Shown: piece after piece, positions 7,696 to 15,141 of the stretch | How the letters are laid out: every line of letters starts with the position of its first letter | How positions within the stretch are numbered: the stretch's first letter is position 1 | Assembly (NCBI GenBank): GCA_025997715.1 | Contig: BNUY01000047.1 | Location: forward strand, 1 to 18,579 | Source of the DNA: Spirochaetia bacterium | GTDB lineage: Bacteria; Spirochaetota; Spirochaetia; Treponematales; Breznakiellaceae | Length of the DNA: 18,579 nucleotides | Direction of reading: 5' to 3' | The notes under the pieces: generated by a model | What the model was told of the DNA's origin: nothing | What the model saw: only the letters and a program-made list of their open reading frames with translations | Database searches by the model: none | Made by a program: the position numbers and the translations under genes

Positions 7696-8931
7696 ATGTA
7701 TACAAAAGCGCAGGAACTATACAAGAAGTGGGGGATTGACACCGAGGCGGCGATTGCAAAATGCGCCGAAATACCCGTATCCCTGCACTGCTGGCAGGGG
7801 GATGATATCACGGGATTTGAAAATACCGGCGCAGCCTTATCCGGCGGCATTCAGGCCACCGGTAATTACCCCGGCAAAGCCCGGAACAAGGATGAGCTTA
7901 TGGGGGATTTGGATTTTACCTTTTCCCTTATCCCCGGCAGGAAACGCCTTAACCTCCACGCGATATATGCCATAAGTGACAGCCCTGTTAAACGTGACGA
8001 GCCGGAATGTAAACATTTTGACCCCTGGCTCGCCTGGGCAAAAACGCGGAACATGGGGATAGATTTTAACCCGACCTTGTTTTCTCATCCCATGGCTGCA
8101 AGCGGGCTGACCCTTTCTTCCCCCGATAAAACCATACGCGACTTCTGGATCCGCCATGTAAAGGCCTGCAGAAAAATTGCGGCGTACATTGGTGAAAAAC
8201 AGGGTAGCCCCTGCCTGCATAATGTCTGGATTCCCGACGGCTTAAAGGATGTCCCCGCCGACCGGCTTGGCCCCCGGCAGCGGCTGAAAGAATCCCTGGA
8301 CGAAATATTTACCGTAAAATATGACAAGAACCATATTGTTGATGTAGTGGAAAGCAAAGTTTTCGGCATCGGGCTTGAAAGCTATACCGTGGGATCGGCG
8401 GATTTTTATCTGAGCTATGCGGCAATGGCCGGCATTAACGTGCTGCTTGATAACGGCCACTATCACCCAACAGAATTGGTGTCCGATAAAATCTCCTCCC
8501 TGCTTTTATTCTTCGACAAGATTGCCCTCCATGTTACCCGGGGGGTACGCTGGGATTCGGATCACGTTGTGTTGTTTGAGGATGAGATTAAAGAAATTGC
8601 CAAGGAAATTATCCGTAACAATGCAGAAGAGCGGGTACTCGTCGGCCTGGATTACTTTGACGCCAGCATCAACAGAATTGCTGCGTGGGTTACCGGCGCC
8701 CGGAATATGCAGAAGGCCCTGTTAAACGCCCTGCTTATACCCCACGGGGATTTGAAAAAGCTGCAGGATACCGAAAATTTTTCAAAACTGCTGGTCTGCC
8801 AGGAAGAACTGAAAACCCTGCCATTTGGCGCGGTGTGGGATGAATACCTAAAACGCCAGAAAATAGCGGGGGGGGACTGGTATACCGCCGTGACACAATA
8901 TGAGGAAGATGTGTTAAAGCTGCGCACCTAA
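7696..8931 (+). CDS. rhaA: L-rhamnose isomerase
   Basis: A 411-residue enzyme converting L-rhamnose to L-rhamnulose in the cytoplasm. It aligns with E. coli RhaA (419 residues) along its whole length with a constant offset of 15 in the active site. Metal ligands are Glu219 (VESKVFGIG), Asp252 and His255 (LDNGHYHP), His279 (ALHV), Asp287 and Asp289 (RWDSDH) and Asp319 (GLDYFDASINR), matching E. coli 234, 267, 270, 294, 302, 304 and 334. The N-terminal block PVSLHCWQGDD and GGIQATGNYPGKARN is also characteristic. AAGGGG precedes ATG 7696. It is the last gene of the plus-strand operon; its stop is only 5 bases from that of the convergent URO-D gene, with no hairpin between. No kinase or aldolase follows on this strand until the FGGY kinase at 16089. 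Confidence 0.96.
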   Translation: MYTKAQELYKKWGIDTEAAIAKCAEIPVSLHCWQGDDITGFENTGAALSGGIQATGNYPGKARNKDELMGDLDFTFSLIPGRKRLNLHAIYAISDSPVKRDEPECKHFDPWLAWAKTRNMGIDFNPTLFSHPMAASGLTLSSPDKTIRDFWIRHVKACRKIAAYIGEKQGSPCLHNVWIPDGLKDVPADRLGPRQRLKESLDEIFTVKYDKNHIVDVVESKVFGIGLESYTVGSADFYLSYAAMAGINVLLDNGHYHPTELVSDKISSLLLFFDKIALHVTRGVRWDSDHVVLFEDEIKEIAKEIIRNNAEERVLVGLDYFDASINRIAAWVTGARNMQKALLNALLIPHGDLKKLQDTENFSKLLVCQEELKTLPFGAVWDEYLKRQKIAGGDWYTAVTQYEEDVLKLRT

Positions 8932-8936
8932 GCTGT

Positions 8937-10028
8937 TTAGAGGGCGGCGGCAATACGGAGCATACCCTCCACGGTTTCCGGGGCCACGTCCGCCTGGATG
9001 ATATGCGCCGGGGCCATGAGGTAGCCGCTGTTTTTGCCCAGAATTGCGGCGCGGTTCCGCATGTCCGCTTCAATTTTTTTGAGGTCCCCCTCGGGTAACA
9101 GCCGCTGCTGGTCTATGCCGCCGAAAAAGCTGATATGATCGCCGTGTTTGTCCTTTAGCTCCTGCGGATCCGATCCGGGGACATTGGGCTGTACGGGATT
9201 GTAAATATCAATGCCCATTTCTACAAAGTCATCGATCAGGGGCGCCACCGCGCCGTCGCTGTGCATGATAAGCAGGATATCGGGATTGATGGCCCGTACC
9301 TTTTTAATGATCCGCTCGTGGCGCGGCTTGAATACGGTGCGCCACATATTCGGGGAAATCAGGGTAGAGATCTGGCTGCCCAGATCTTCCCCAAACCAAA
9401 GGGCGTCCACCCCGGCCCGGGCCAACTGTTCGGCAATGCCGGTGGTAAAATATTCAACCTTGTCGTTCAGTGTTTCTATCCAGTCTTCTTCACTGGCCAT
9501 GCCTATCAGGTACTTCTCAAGCCCGGTTAAATGCCAGGCAAGTTCAAAGAGCGAAAGTTCGCAGTCGCCGATAATAAAATAATCCTTCCCGAATTTTTCG
9601 ATATCCCGCTTGGCGTCCTCCATCCGTCCCGGCGCATGGGGGTCGGGAAAGGGGTATGCTTCCACATCCGCCACGGTTTCCGCTTCCACAAGGGGGCATT
9701 TCACCACCTCCACATACAGGGGAGTCGGCTTCATGTGCATACCGAATTCGTTGGCGGTAATATCGTCTCGAACCGGCTGCGGGGTAAAGCCCTTTGCAAC
9801 CTGGCCGCCCACCACAATACAATCGCTGCCCATTTTTGTGCGGATTTCATTCGCAGAAATACGATAGGTTAAATCTTCGTAGTAGGATGGGGTGTATCGC
9901 GGCACTATGCCGAATTTTTTACCGAAGTGATCCGTCAGGCTTCTGCACAGATCAAACTGAAAGGGAACTCTATCCGGAAGCCGGGTTCCTCTTTTGAATG
10001 CGGAAAAAACTCTCTCTTTGGAATTCAT
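8937..10028 (-). CDS. URO-D superfamily protein, function unknown
   Basis: A 363-residue protein of the uroporphyrinogen decarboxylase/cobamide methyltransferase (MtaA) superfamily: an N-terminal MNSKERVFSAFKRGTRLPDRVP, then GVDALWFGEDLGSQ (206-219), LLIMHSDGAV (252-261), NPVQPNVPG (277-285), FFGGIDQQRLLP (301-312) and LMAPAHIIQADVAPETV (337-353). In MtaA-type methyltransferases zinc is held by His-x-Cys plus a later Cys; here the first motif is His256-Ser-Asp and no Cys lies near the last block, so that zinc site looks absent. It is not a heme-pathway HemE by these motifs. AGGAGG sits 7 bases before the ATG, after a terminator-like hairpin that separates it from the binding protein. Such genes are often found near sugar loci in clostridia and spirochaetes in my recollection; the role is unknown. 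Confidence 0.83.
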   Translation of the reverse strand: MNSKERVFSAFKRGTRLPDRVPFQFDLCRSLTDHFGKKFGIVPRYTPSYYEDLTYRISANEIRTKMGSDCIVVGGQVAKGFTPQPVRDDITANEFGMHMKPTPLYVEVVKCPLVEAETVADVEAYPFPDPHAPGRMEDAKRDIEKFGKDYFIIGDCELSLFELAWHLTGLEKYLIGMASEEDWIETLNDKVEYFTTGIAEQLARAGVDALWFGEDLGSQISTLISPNMWRTVFKPRHERIIKKVRAINPDILLIMHSDGAVAPLIDDFVEMGIDIYNPVQPNVPGSDPQELKDKHGDHISFFGGIDQQRLLPEGDLKKIEADMRNRAAILGKNSGYLMAPAHIIQADVAPETVEGMLRIAAAL

Positions 10029-10049
10029 CGGGTATCCTCCTGGGGCAGT

Positions 10050-10091
10050 AAAAGGGGTTATGCCGCGCCGGTAAAGCGGAGGACATAACCC
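10050..10091 (-). terminator. Hairpin between binding-protein and URO-D genes
   Basis: On the minus strand GGGTTATG (10091-10084) is perfectly complementary to CATAACCC (10062-10055). The 21-base interval has further GC pairing potential, and a C and four T residues follow the stem. It lies downstream of the second binding-protein gene and upstream of the AGGAGG of the URO-D gene. It is probably a partial terminator for the transporter operon that lets some transcription through. Confidence 0.6.
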
Positions 10092-10105
10092 ATTGGTTTC
10101 AGCAA

Positions 10106-11182
10106 TTAGTAATCAAACTGATCCACATTGTTCTTGTCGAATATCAGTGCAGGGCCGAGGATCACGGTCTTGTTCGATATGTCCCGCTGGCCAATTCGTC
10201 CGGCGGTCAGTGATGACGAGGTGCTGGTGATAGTACCCTTCGCAAGCTGATAGCCGCTCTGTATGGCAAGGTATCCCAAGTCCATGCAGCTCCACAGAAC
10301 TCCTGCGTCCAGGGGATTGGAGGCGCTCTTGATATAGGACTTGAGTGCGTTCGGTGTAGCCAGGCCGGTGATAACCGTCTTGGAAACATCCGGTTTTACC
10401 GACGCCGCTTCATACTGGGAACCCAGGGCGGGGGACGCCATGGAGGTCAGGCCGATTGCTACCTGAATCTGATCCGCGCCGGGCCCCATCCGTCCAACCA
10501 GGGTGCCGCTCTGGGACTGGGTGGCGGTCTCGTCCGGGCCGGGATAGTACACATCGGAAGCTTCGTTCTTTATGACTATCCAGTTGTATTCACCAGCCAG
10601 GAGCTTCTTGATCTCCGCGAGCCATTCCTGCTGGTTGGCGTCGGTTTTTGCAGAGGAAACCAGGGCCGCATTCGCCGGCTTGCCGGGACCATAGCCCTTA
10701 AGCTGTAGGTTATCCGCGGCGCTTTTGACAAGGCCAAGGGCGATACCGGAAGAAACCGCCTGGTTGATAAACAGATCCCGGGCGTCTGCCTGGGCATCGG
10801 CGTCAAAGGTAAGTACCTTAATGCCCCTGGACTGGGCCTTCTTCAAAGTCGGCGCAATGGCGGTGGGATCGTTGGGGGAAAGGAGGATAACGTTTACCTT
10901 CTGGGCTATCCATCCCTCAAGGATGTCCACCTGCTTCTGGTTGGTGGCCTGATCCTGGGGCGGGCCGTCATACAGGAAATCTACCACCTTCCCGGACTTG
11001 TTGAGTTCATCAACCGCTTCCTGGGCGCCGATCTTAACGGCGTCAAAATAGTTTTCACCCTTGAATTTCGGCATCATGGCAATTTTAATAGTTCCCGATG
11101 ACGAATTACTGCCGCAGCCTGCAAGCACCATGGCGGAACACACGACGAACAGCGCTAATGCTGCTCCCAAAACTTTCTTCAT
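10106..11182 (-). CDS. Sugar ABC transporter binding lipoprotein (module 2)
   Basis: A 358-residue periplasmic binding protein of the RhaS/LsrB/ribose type. A lipoprotein signal ends in LAGC with Cys23 as the lipidation site, followed by a short Ser/Asn/Gly linker. Family-like blocks are AMMPKFKGENYFDAV, FLYDGPPQDQATNQKQV, IAQKVNVILLSPNDPTA and GIKVLTFDADAQ, with TGLATPNALKSYI and a C-terminal ILGPALIFDKNNVDQFDY, whose ending resembles LsrB. AGGAGG precedes the ATG. It differs clearly from the first binding protein: it is membrane-anchored, and the PTTVGIAAAA block is replaced by VAIGLTSMASPALGSQY. The ligand is thus probably a related but different sugar; AI-2 cannot be excluded from sequence alone, but the mutarotase at the head of its operon favours a deoxy-hexose such as L-fucose or L-rhamnose. 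Confidence 0.83.
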   Translation of the reverse strand: MKKVLGAALALFVVCSAMVLAGCGSNSSSGTIKIAMMPKFKGENYFDAVKIGAQEAVDELNKSGKVVDFLYDGPPQDQATNQKQVDILEGWIAQKVNVILLSPNDPTAIAPTLKKAQSRGIKVLTFDADAQADARDLFINQAVSSGIALGLVKSAADNLQLKGYGPGKPANAALVSSAKTDANQQEWLAEIKKLLAGEYNWIVIKNEASDVYYPGPDETATQSQSGTLVGRMGPGADQIQVAIGLTSMASPALGSQYEAASVKPDVSKTVITGLATPNALKSYIKSASNPLDAGVLWSCMDLGYLAIQSGYQLAKGTITSTSSSLTAGRIGQRDISNKTVILGPALIFDKNNVDQFDY

Positions 11183-11238
11183 ACACTTCCTCCTGAACTG
11201 ATTTTATTGTCAACGGTCAATGCCGCTGAAAATACTTT

Positions 11239-12222
11239 TTATACCACCCCTGCCCCGCTCTTTACCGCCACAATACGGCTTTTGATAACCCGGTTGTTTA
11301 AAATAAAGTAGCTTACCAGGCTTATCACCAGAATAAGGCCGTGGACTATGGTCTGGGCGGCGATGGGAATATTGAGCACCGTCAGGCCGCTGTTCAGAAC
11401 CGCGATGATAAGGGTTGCCAGAATGGTACCCTTCATATCGCCAATGCCGCCCATAATACTGGTGCCCCCCAGCACAATCACGGTAACCACCTTTAAGCCC
11501 AGGCTGGAGCCGGCGTCATATTTGATGCTGGTAAACCTGCCCAGCCAGATAAGCCCCGCAAAGGCGCAGACGAGGCCGCTTACGGTGTAAATGATCATCT
11601 TTACCCGGCGGGTATTCACCCCGCTGAACATGGTGGCGTTTTCGTTGAGCCCGATGCCGACGAGCTTGCGCCCAAGGGTGGTCTTTGCCAGGATGAACCA
11701 GAACACCAGCGCCAGTATTATATAGAAGAATATCTGCACCGGAACATAGCCGCCCACATCGGTGGCGCCCAGCCATTGGCTTGCGGGGTAGGAATAGACG
11801 CTGTCCCCGTGGGAGAAGCTGCGGGCAAGCCCCATGTACAGGTACATGGTGGCCAGGGTGGTGACCAGGGGCGAAATCTTTATTCGGGCAATCAAAAAGC
11901 CGTTGAAGAGCCCGCAGGCAATGCCGGTAAGGAGGGCTGCGGAAACTCCCAGGACATTCCCGCCCTGTGCTGCGGCAATGCCGCCAATCATGGCGGACAG
12001 CACCATGGTGGATCCCACCGAAAGATCTATCCCCCCGGTAATAATAATAAGGGTGACCGCCAGGGACATCATGCCGATTTCAACGATATTGCGGAGCATA
12101 ACCCCCACAAGATAATCGAAGGAAAGAAAAACACGGTTGATGCAGGCAATTCCCACAAAGAGCACACACAGAATTACTATCAGCGCCCCGGTAAAGGTAA
12201 ACGTTAATTTTTTCCGCTTCAT
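11239..12222 (-). CDS. Sugar ABC transporter permease, CUT2 family (module 2)
   Basis: A 327-residue RbsC-family permease of hydrophobic helices with the motifs IITGGIDLSVGSTMV (60-74), GIGLNENATMFSGVNTRR before a late helix pair, and VLGGTSIMGGIGDMKG. It begins with ATG 12222, which overlaps the stop of the preceding permease as ATGA, indicating translational coupling; GGGAGGG is upstream. A 56-base gap with a small hairpin leads to the binding-protein gene. It forms one half of the membrane channel of the second transporter; substrate unknown. Confidence 0.85.
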   Translation of the reverse strand: MKRKKLTFTFTGALIVILCVLFVGIACINRVFLSFDYLVGVMLRNIVEIGMMSLAVTLIIITGGIDLSVGSTMVLSAMIGGIAAAQGGNVLGVSAALLTGIACGLFNGFLIARIKISPLVTTLATMYLYMGLARSFSHGDSVYSYPASQWLGATDVGGYVPVQIFFYIILALVFWFILAKTTLGRKLVGIGLNENATMFSGVNTRRVKMIIYTVSGLVCAFAGLIWLGRFTSIKYDAGSSLGLKVVTVIVLGGTSIMGGIGDMKGTILATLIIAVLNSGLTVLNIPIAAQTIVHGLILVISLVSYFILNNRVIKSRIVAVKSGAGVV

Positions 12223-13184
12223 AGGGCTGTCCCTCCCGCGGCCTGTTTCCGCCCCTCTAAACGCAGGGCGCTTACGATGACCGCAAAGATAATAATAGCG
12301 CCCATGATCGCATCGGACCAGTCGGAGCTGATCCCCAGGTAGTTTACCGCCGGGGCGATAACCGACAGTACCGCTGCGCCGAACACCGTTCCCAACACCT
12401 TGCCGCTGCCCCCTGCAACGCTGGTACCCCCCAGAACCACCGCCGCAATAAAGGTCATCTCAAGGCCCGTGCCCATGGTGGTGGTCACCCGCTGGCTGGC
12501 GGTGGCGATGATGGCGGCGGACACCCCGAAGAGGGCTCCGGCTATGGCATAGGTGACAAGTACCACATTGTTTACCTTAATTCCCGTCAGCCGTGCGGCC
12601 TCGGCGTTATTGCCGATGGCGTAGATTTTTTTGGAGAACCGGGAGTACTTCATAAACAGCAATGCTATAATGGTAATTACTGTCATGATAAGCACACTCC
12701 CCGGTATGAGTCCGAAGAGCTTTGCTTCAAAGGCAAGCCAGGTAAAACTGCGGGGCAGATCGTAAATGGAACCTTCCACCACCAGGGGCAGCACACCGGA
12801 GAAAAGCTGCGCCGTTGCCAGGGTTGCCACGATGGCGGGGATGCGGAACTTGGTGATGAACAGGGCGTTTAAGAGGCTGAGCAAAGCCCCCATGATCATC
12901 GCCGCAATCAATAAAACCGGAAGCCCCGCATTCTGTTTTCCCAGGGCCGCGATGGTAAGGCAGACCACGGATATAAGGTTCCCCGAGCTGACATCAATAT
13001 TAGAAGTGAGAATGATAAGGTTCATGCCGATGGCGGCGATCAGAATATAACTGAACCGATTGAGCATACTCATCACATTGTTGGCGGCAAAAAATCCCCG
13101 GGTAAAAATTGCCAACAGGGCCAGTATCAAAAGGAGAAACAGCCCCAGGTAGGCTTCGGCGCTTATGGGTAGTTTTTGTTTCAC
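12219..13184 (-). CDS. Sugar ABC transporter permease, CUT2 family (module 2)
   Basis: A 321-residue RbsC-family permease. Motifs are IILTSNIDVSSGNLIS (57-72), where the usual GGIDLS is TSNIDVS, the ATPase-contact loop AIGNNAEAARLTGIKVNN, and VLGGTSVAGGSGKVLG. The start is a GTG at 13184 whose last bases form a GTGA overlap with the stop of the ATPase gene, while its own stop overlaps the next permease as ATGA. Such tight overlaps through ATPase, permease and permease point to coupled synthesis of the transporter core in fixed ratio. Confidence 0.85.
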   Translation of the reverse strand: MKQKLPISAEAYLGLFLLLILALLAIFTRGFFAANNVMSMLNRFSYILIAAIGMNLIILTSNIDVSSGNLISVVCLTIAALGKQNAGLPVLLIAAMIMGALLSLLNALFITKFRIPAIVATLATAQLFSGVLPLVVEGSIYDLPRSFTWLAFEAKLFGLIPGSVLIMTVITIIALLFMKYSRFSKKIYAIGNNAEAARLTGIKVNNVVLVTYAIAGALFGVSAAIIATASQRVTTTMGTGLEMTFIAAVVLGGTSVAGGSGKVLGTVFGAAVLSVIAPAVNYLGISSDWSDAIMGAIIIFAVIVSALRLEGRKQAAGGTAL

Positions 13185-14701
13185 CGGGCCGCCCCTTTTT
13201 TTGTTTCCGGAGCCAGGGCAATGCGCAGTATTTCTTCCTGGGAGAACTGGTCCCGGTTAAAACATCCCGCTACGGTTCCGTCCTTCATCACATAAATACG
13301 GTCGCACATCCCGATAAGTTCGGGCAGCTCGCTGGAAATCATGAGAATCGTCAGGCCGGAAGCGGCCATCTTGCTAATGATCCGGTGAATCTCCGCCTTG
13401 GCCCCCACATCAACCCCCCGGGTCGGCTCATCCAGGATAAGCAGTTTGGGGTCGAGCGCCAGCGCCTTGCTGACCGACACCTTCTGCTGGTTGCCGCCGG
13501 AAAGGTTCATCACCAGGAAGTCCGTGTCCGGGGCCTTAATCCCCATGCTCTCCCGCATCCTTTCCGCCACCGCCTTTTCCCGTTCGCGGTCTATCACCCC
13601 CACATGGGCAATCCGTTCAAGCTGGGGCATAACGATATTGTTCTTCACACTCATGTTAACAATGACGCCGTACTTGCCCCGGTCTTCGGACACGTAGACC
13701 AGGCCCTGTTCCATTGCCTGCCGGTAGTTCTTAAAATGCACCGGCCTATTTTCCAGGGTAATTTCCCCACACACCGGCGGGGTAAAGCCTGAGAGGGTCA
13801 GGGCTAGTTCCGTTCTGCCGGAACCCGCCAGGCCCGCAAAGCCCAGTATTTCCCCCTTGCGGATAGTAAAGCTGATATCGTGGAGCAGTTCCGCTGCGCC
13901 AAGGCCCCTTGCCGAAAGGAGTTCCCCGCCAATTTCCACCGCCACCTTGGGATAGTAATTGTCCATACTGCGGCCAACCATATCGGCCACCAACTGATCC
14001 TTGGTGGTGTCCGCCACCTTCCGGGTAGAAATATAGCGCCCGTCCCGAATCACCGTTACCCGGTCGCAGAGGGCAAAAATTTCCTCCAGCCGGTGGCTTA
14101 TGTAGACCACGCTGACCCCCTGATCCCGCAGCCCCCGGATAATGGTAAAGAGGGCGTCCACTTCTTCCTGGGTCAGGGAGGCGGTAGGTTCGTCCAGGAT
14201 CAGAATCCGTGATTCAAAGGTCAGGGCCTTGGCAATTTCCACCATCTGTTTCTGGGCCATCCCGAGGTTTTTGATCTTCTCATCCACCGGAATGGCAATA
14301 TGCAGATTTTTGAGGATAGCTCCCATTTTTTCCGCCATGGCCTTATAGTCCAGCACCGTAAAAGGCCCCGTCTTTTTGACAATCTCCCGGCCCAGGAACA
14401 GGTTATCCAGCACCGTCATTTCCTCAAACAGGCTGGTTTCCTGGTGGATGATGGCGATGCCCTTGGAAAAGGCGTCCAGGGGACTGCTAATCTTTTCTTC
14501 CCGGTCAAACAGAACAATGGTTCCCCGGTCGGGGGCGTGAACCCCGGAGACCACCTTCATCAGGGTGGATTTCCCCGCGCCGTTTTCCCCGCAGATCGCG
14601 TGAATCTCCCCGGCCCGGAGCTCGAAATTCATGTCATCCAGGGCAACGATGCCGGGAAAGGTCTTTATAATAGAAGACAAACCCAGGGCTATCCGGCTCA
14701 T
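13181..14701 (-). CDS. Sugar ABC transporter ATPase, CUT2 family (module 2)
   Basis: A 506-residue duplicated ATPase. First half: Walker A GENGAGKST (38-46), Q-loop HQETSLF near 86-92, signature-like NLGMAQKQM, Walker B ILILDEPTASL (166-176), His203. Second half: degenerate Walker A GLAGSGRTE (290-298), LSGGNQQK (400-407) and LILDEPTRGVDVGAK (421-435). I set the start at ATG 14701 because the frame remains open upstream to 14785 only by running through the end of the mutarotase gene, and because a GAGG lies about 8 bases before this ATG and MSRIALGLSSIIKTFPG is a normal family N-terminus. It lies 10 bases after the mutarotase stop and overlaps the next permease by 4 bases. Confidence 0.88.
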   Translation of the reverse strand: MSRIALGLSSIIKTFPGIVALDDMNFELRAGEIHAICGENGAGKSTLMKVVSGVHAPDRGTIVLFDREEKISSPLDAFSKGIAIIHQETSLFEEMTVLDNLFLGREIVKKTGPFTVLDYKAMAEKMGAILKNLHIAIPVDEKIKNLGMAQKQMVEIAKALTFESRILILDEPTASLTQEEVDALFTIIRGLRDQGVSVVYISHRLEEIFALCDRVTVIRDGRYISTRKVADTTKDQLVADMVGRSMDNYYPKVAVEIGGELLSARGLGAAELLHDISFTIRKGEILGFAGLAGSGRTELALTLSGFTPPVCGEITLENRPVHFKNYRQAMEQGLVYVSEDRGKYGVIVNMSVKNNIVMPQLERIAHVGVIDREREKAVAERMRESMGIKAPDTDFLVMNLSGGNQQKVSVSKALALDPKLLILDEPTRGVDVGAKAEIHRIISKMAASGLTILMISSELPELIGMCDRIYVMKDGTVAGCFNRDQFSQEEILRIALAPETKKGAAR

Positions 14702-14711
14702 ACTCGTACCT

Positions 14712-15029
14712 CTACCGGTGAAAAAACACCTGTTCCAACTGGTATGCGGTTCCGGTTTGGGGATCAATTTCCATCCGCATAACATCTTTCATATATTCGT
14801 TCCAGCGGTCGACCACGGGGCTTCCCGCCTGGGCCTTCGCGGCGAAATCTACCCCCTTTTCGGCCTCATAGTACCCAAAAAGCTCATCCCCCACACACCA
14901 GATGGTGTAATTGTGGATACCCGCCTTGTTTAAAAGCTCGGTCATTTCAGGCCAAATCTCGTTATGCCGACGAATATATTCCGCCTTGGCCCCCGGGAGC
15001 AGCTTCGCTTTCCATGCAAATCGTTCCAT
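14712..15029 (-). CDS. RhaM-family mutarotase, second copy
   Basis: A 105-residue member of the L-rhamnose/L-fucose mutarotase family, first gene of the minus-strand operon. Tyr18 and His22 are conserved within AEYIRRHNEIWPEM, as is the NYTIW strand, but the paired Trp of RhaM (Trp76-Trp77) is Trp76-Asn77 here, and the C-terminus is TAYQLEQVFFHR. It is clearly diverged from the rhaM at 7361, so it may act on another 6-deoxy sugar (L-fucose mutarotases of this family exist) or be a rhamnose isoenzyme. GAAGGAAG precedes the ATG. It faces the AraC-type gene at 15142 across a 112-base gap that holds the second copy of the candidate operator. Confidence 0.87.
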   Translation of the reverse strand: MERFAWKAKLLPGAKAEYIRRHNEIWPEMTELLNKAGIHNYTIWCVGDELFGYYEAEKGVDFAAKAQAGSPVVDRWNEYMKDVMRMEIDPQTGTAYQLEQVFFHR

Positions 15030-15062
15030 GGCTTCCTTCTATAAAATGGTTGCTCTAGTTTC

Positions 15063-15116
15063 ACCCGGTTTTCTCATGGCGTAAATGGACATTTCTCTTC
15101 CGGGGATGGAAAAAAC
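15063..15116 (-). promoter_or_regulatory. Candidate AraC-type operator, copy 2
   Basis: This is the inverted counterpart of 1208-1260. On the minus strand it reads GTTTTTTCCAT (15116-15106), AAGAGAA, GTCCAT (15090-15085), TACG (15083-15080) and CCGGGT (15068-15063). On the plus strand the half-sites ATGGAC (15085-15090) and ATGGAA (15106-15111) are direct repeats 21 bp apart and point toward the regulator gene. TGGAAA (15107-15112) with TAGAAT (15129-15134), 16 bp apart, could be a promoter for the regulator, with the second half-site overlapping its -35. No equally good promoter was seen for the divergent mutarotase operon. Confidence 0.65.
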
Positions 15117-15141
15117 ATTCCTTTTCATTAGAATAGGTACT

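Noticed and set aside
11183..11238. A 7-bp stem (TCAGCGG with CCGTTGA, minus strand) before the module 2 binding-protein gene as a terminator
   Set aside because: The stem is possible but no U-tract follows; at most a minor RNA structure.
14702..14785. A longer N-terminus (534 residues) for the module 2 ATPase
   Set aside because: The extension overlaps the mutarotase gene; ATG 14701 has a ribosome-binding site and a normal family N-terminus.
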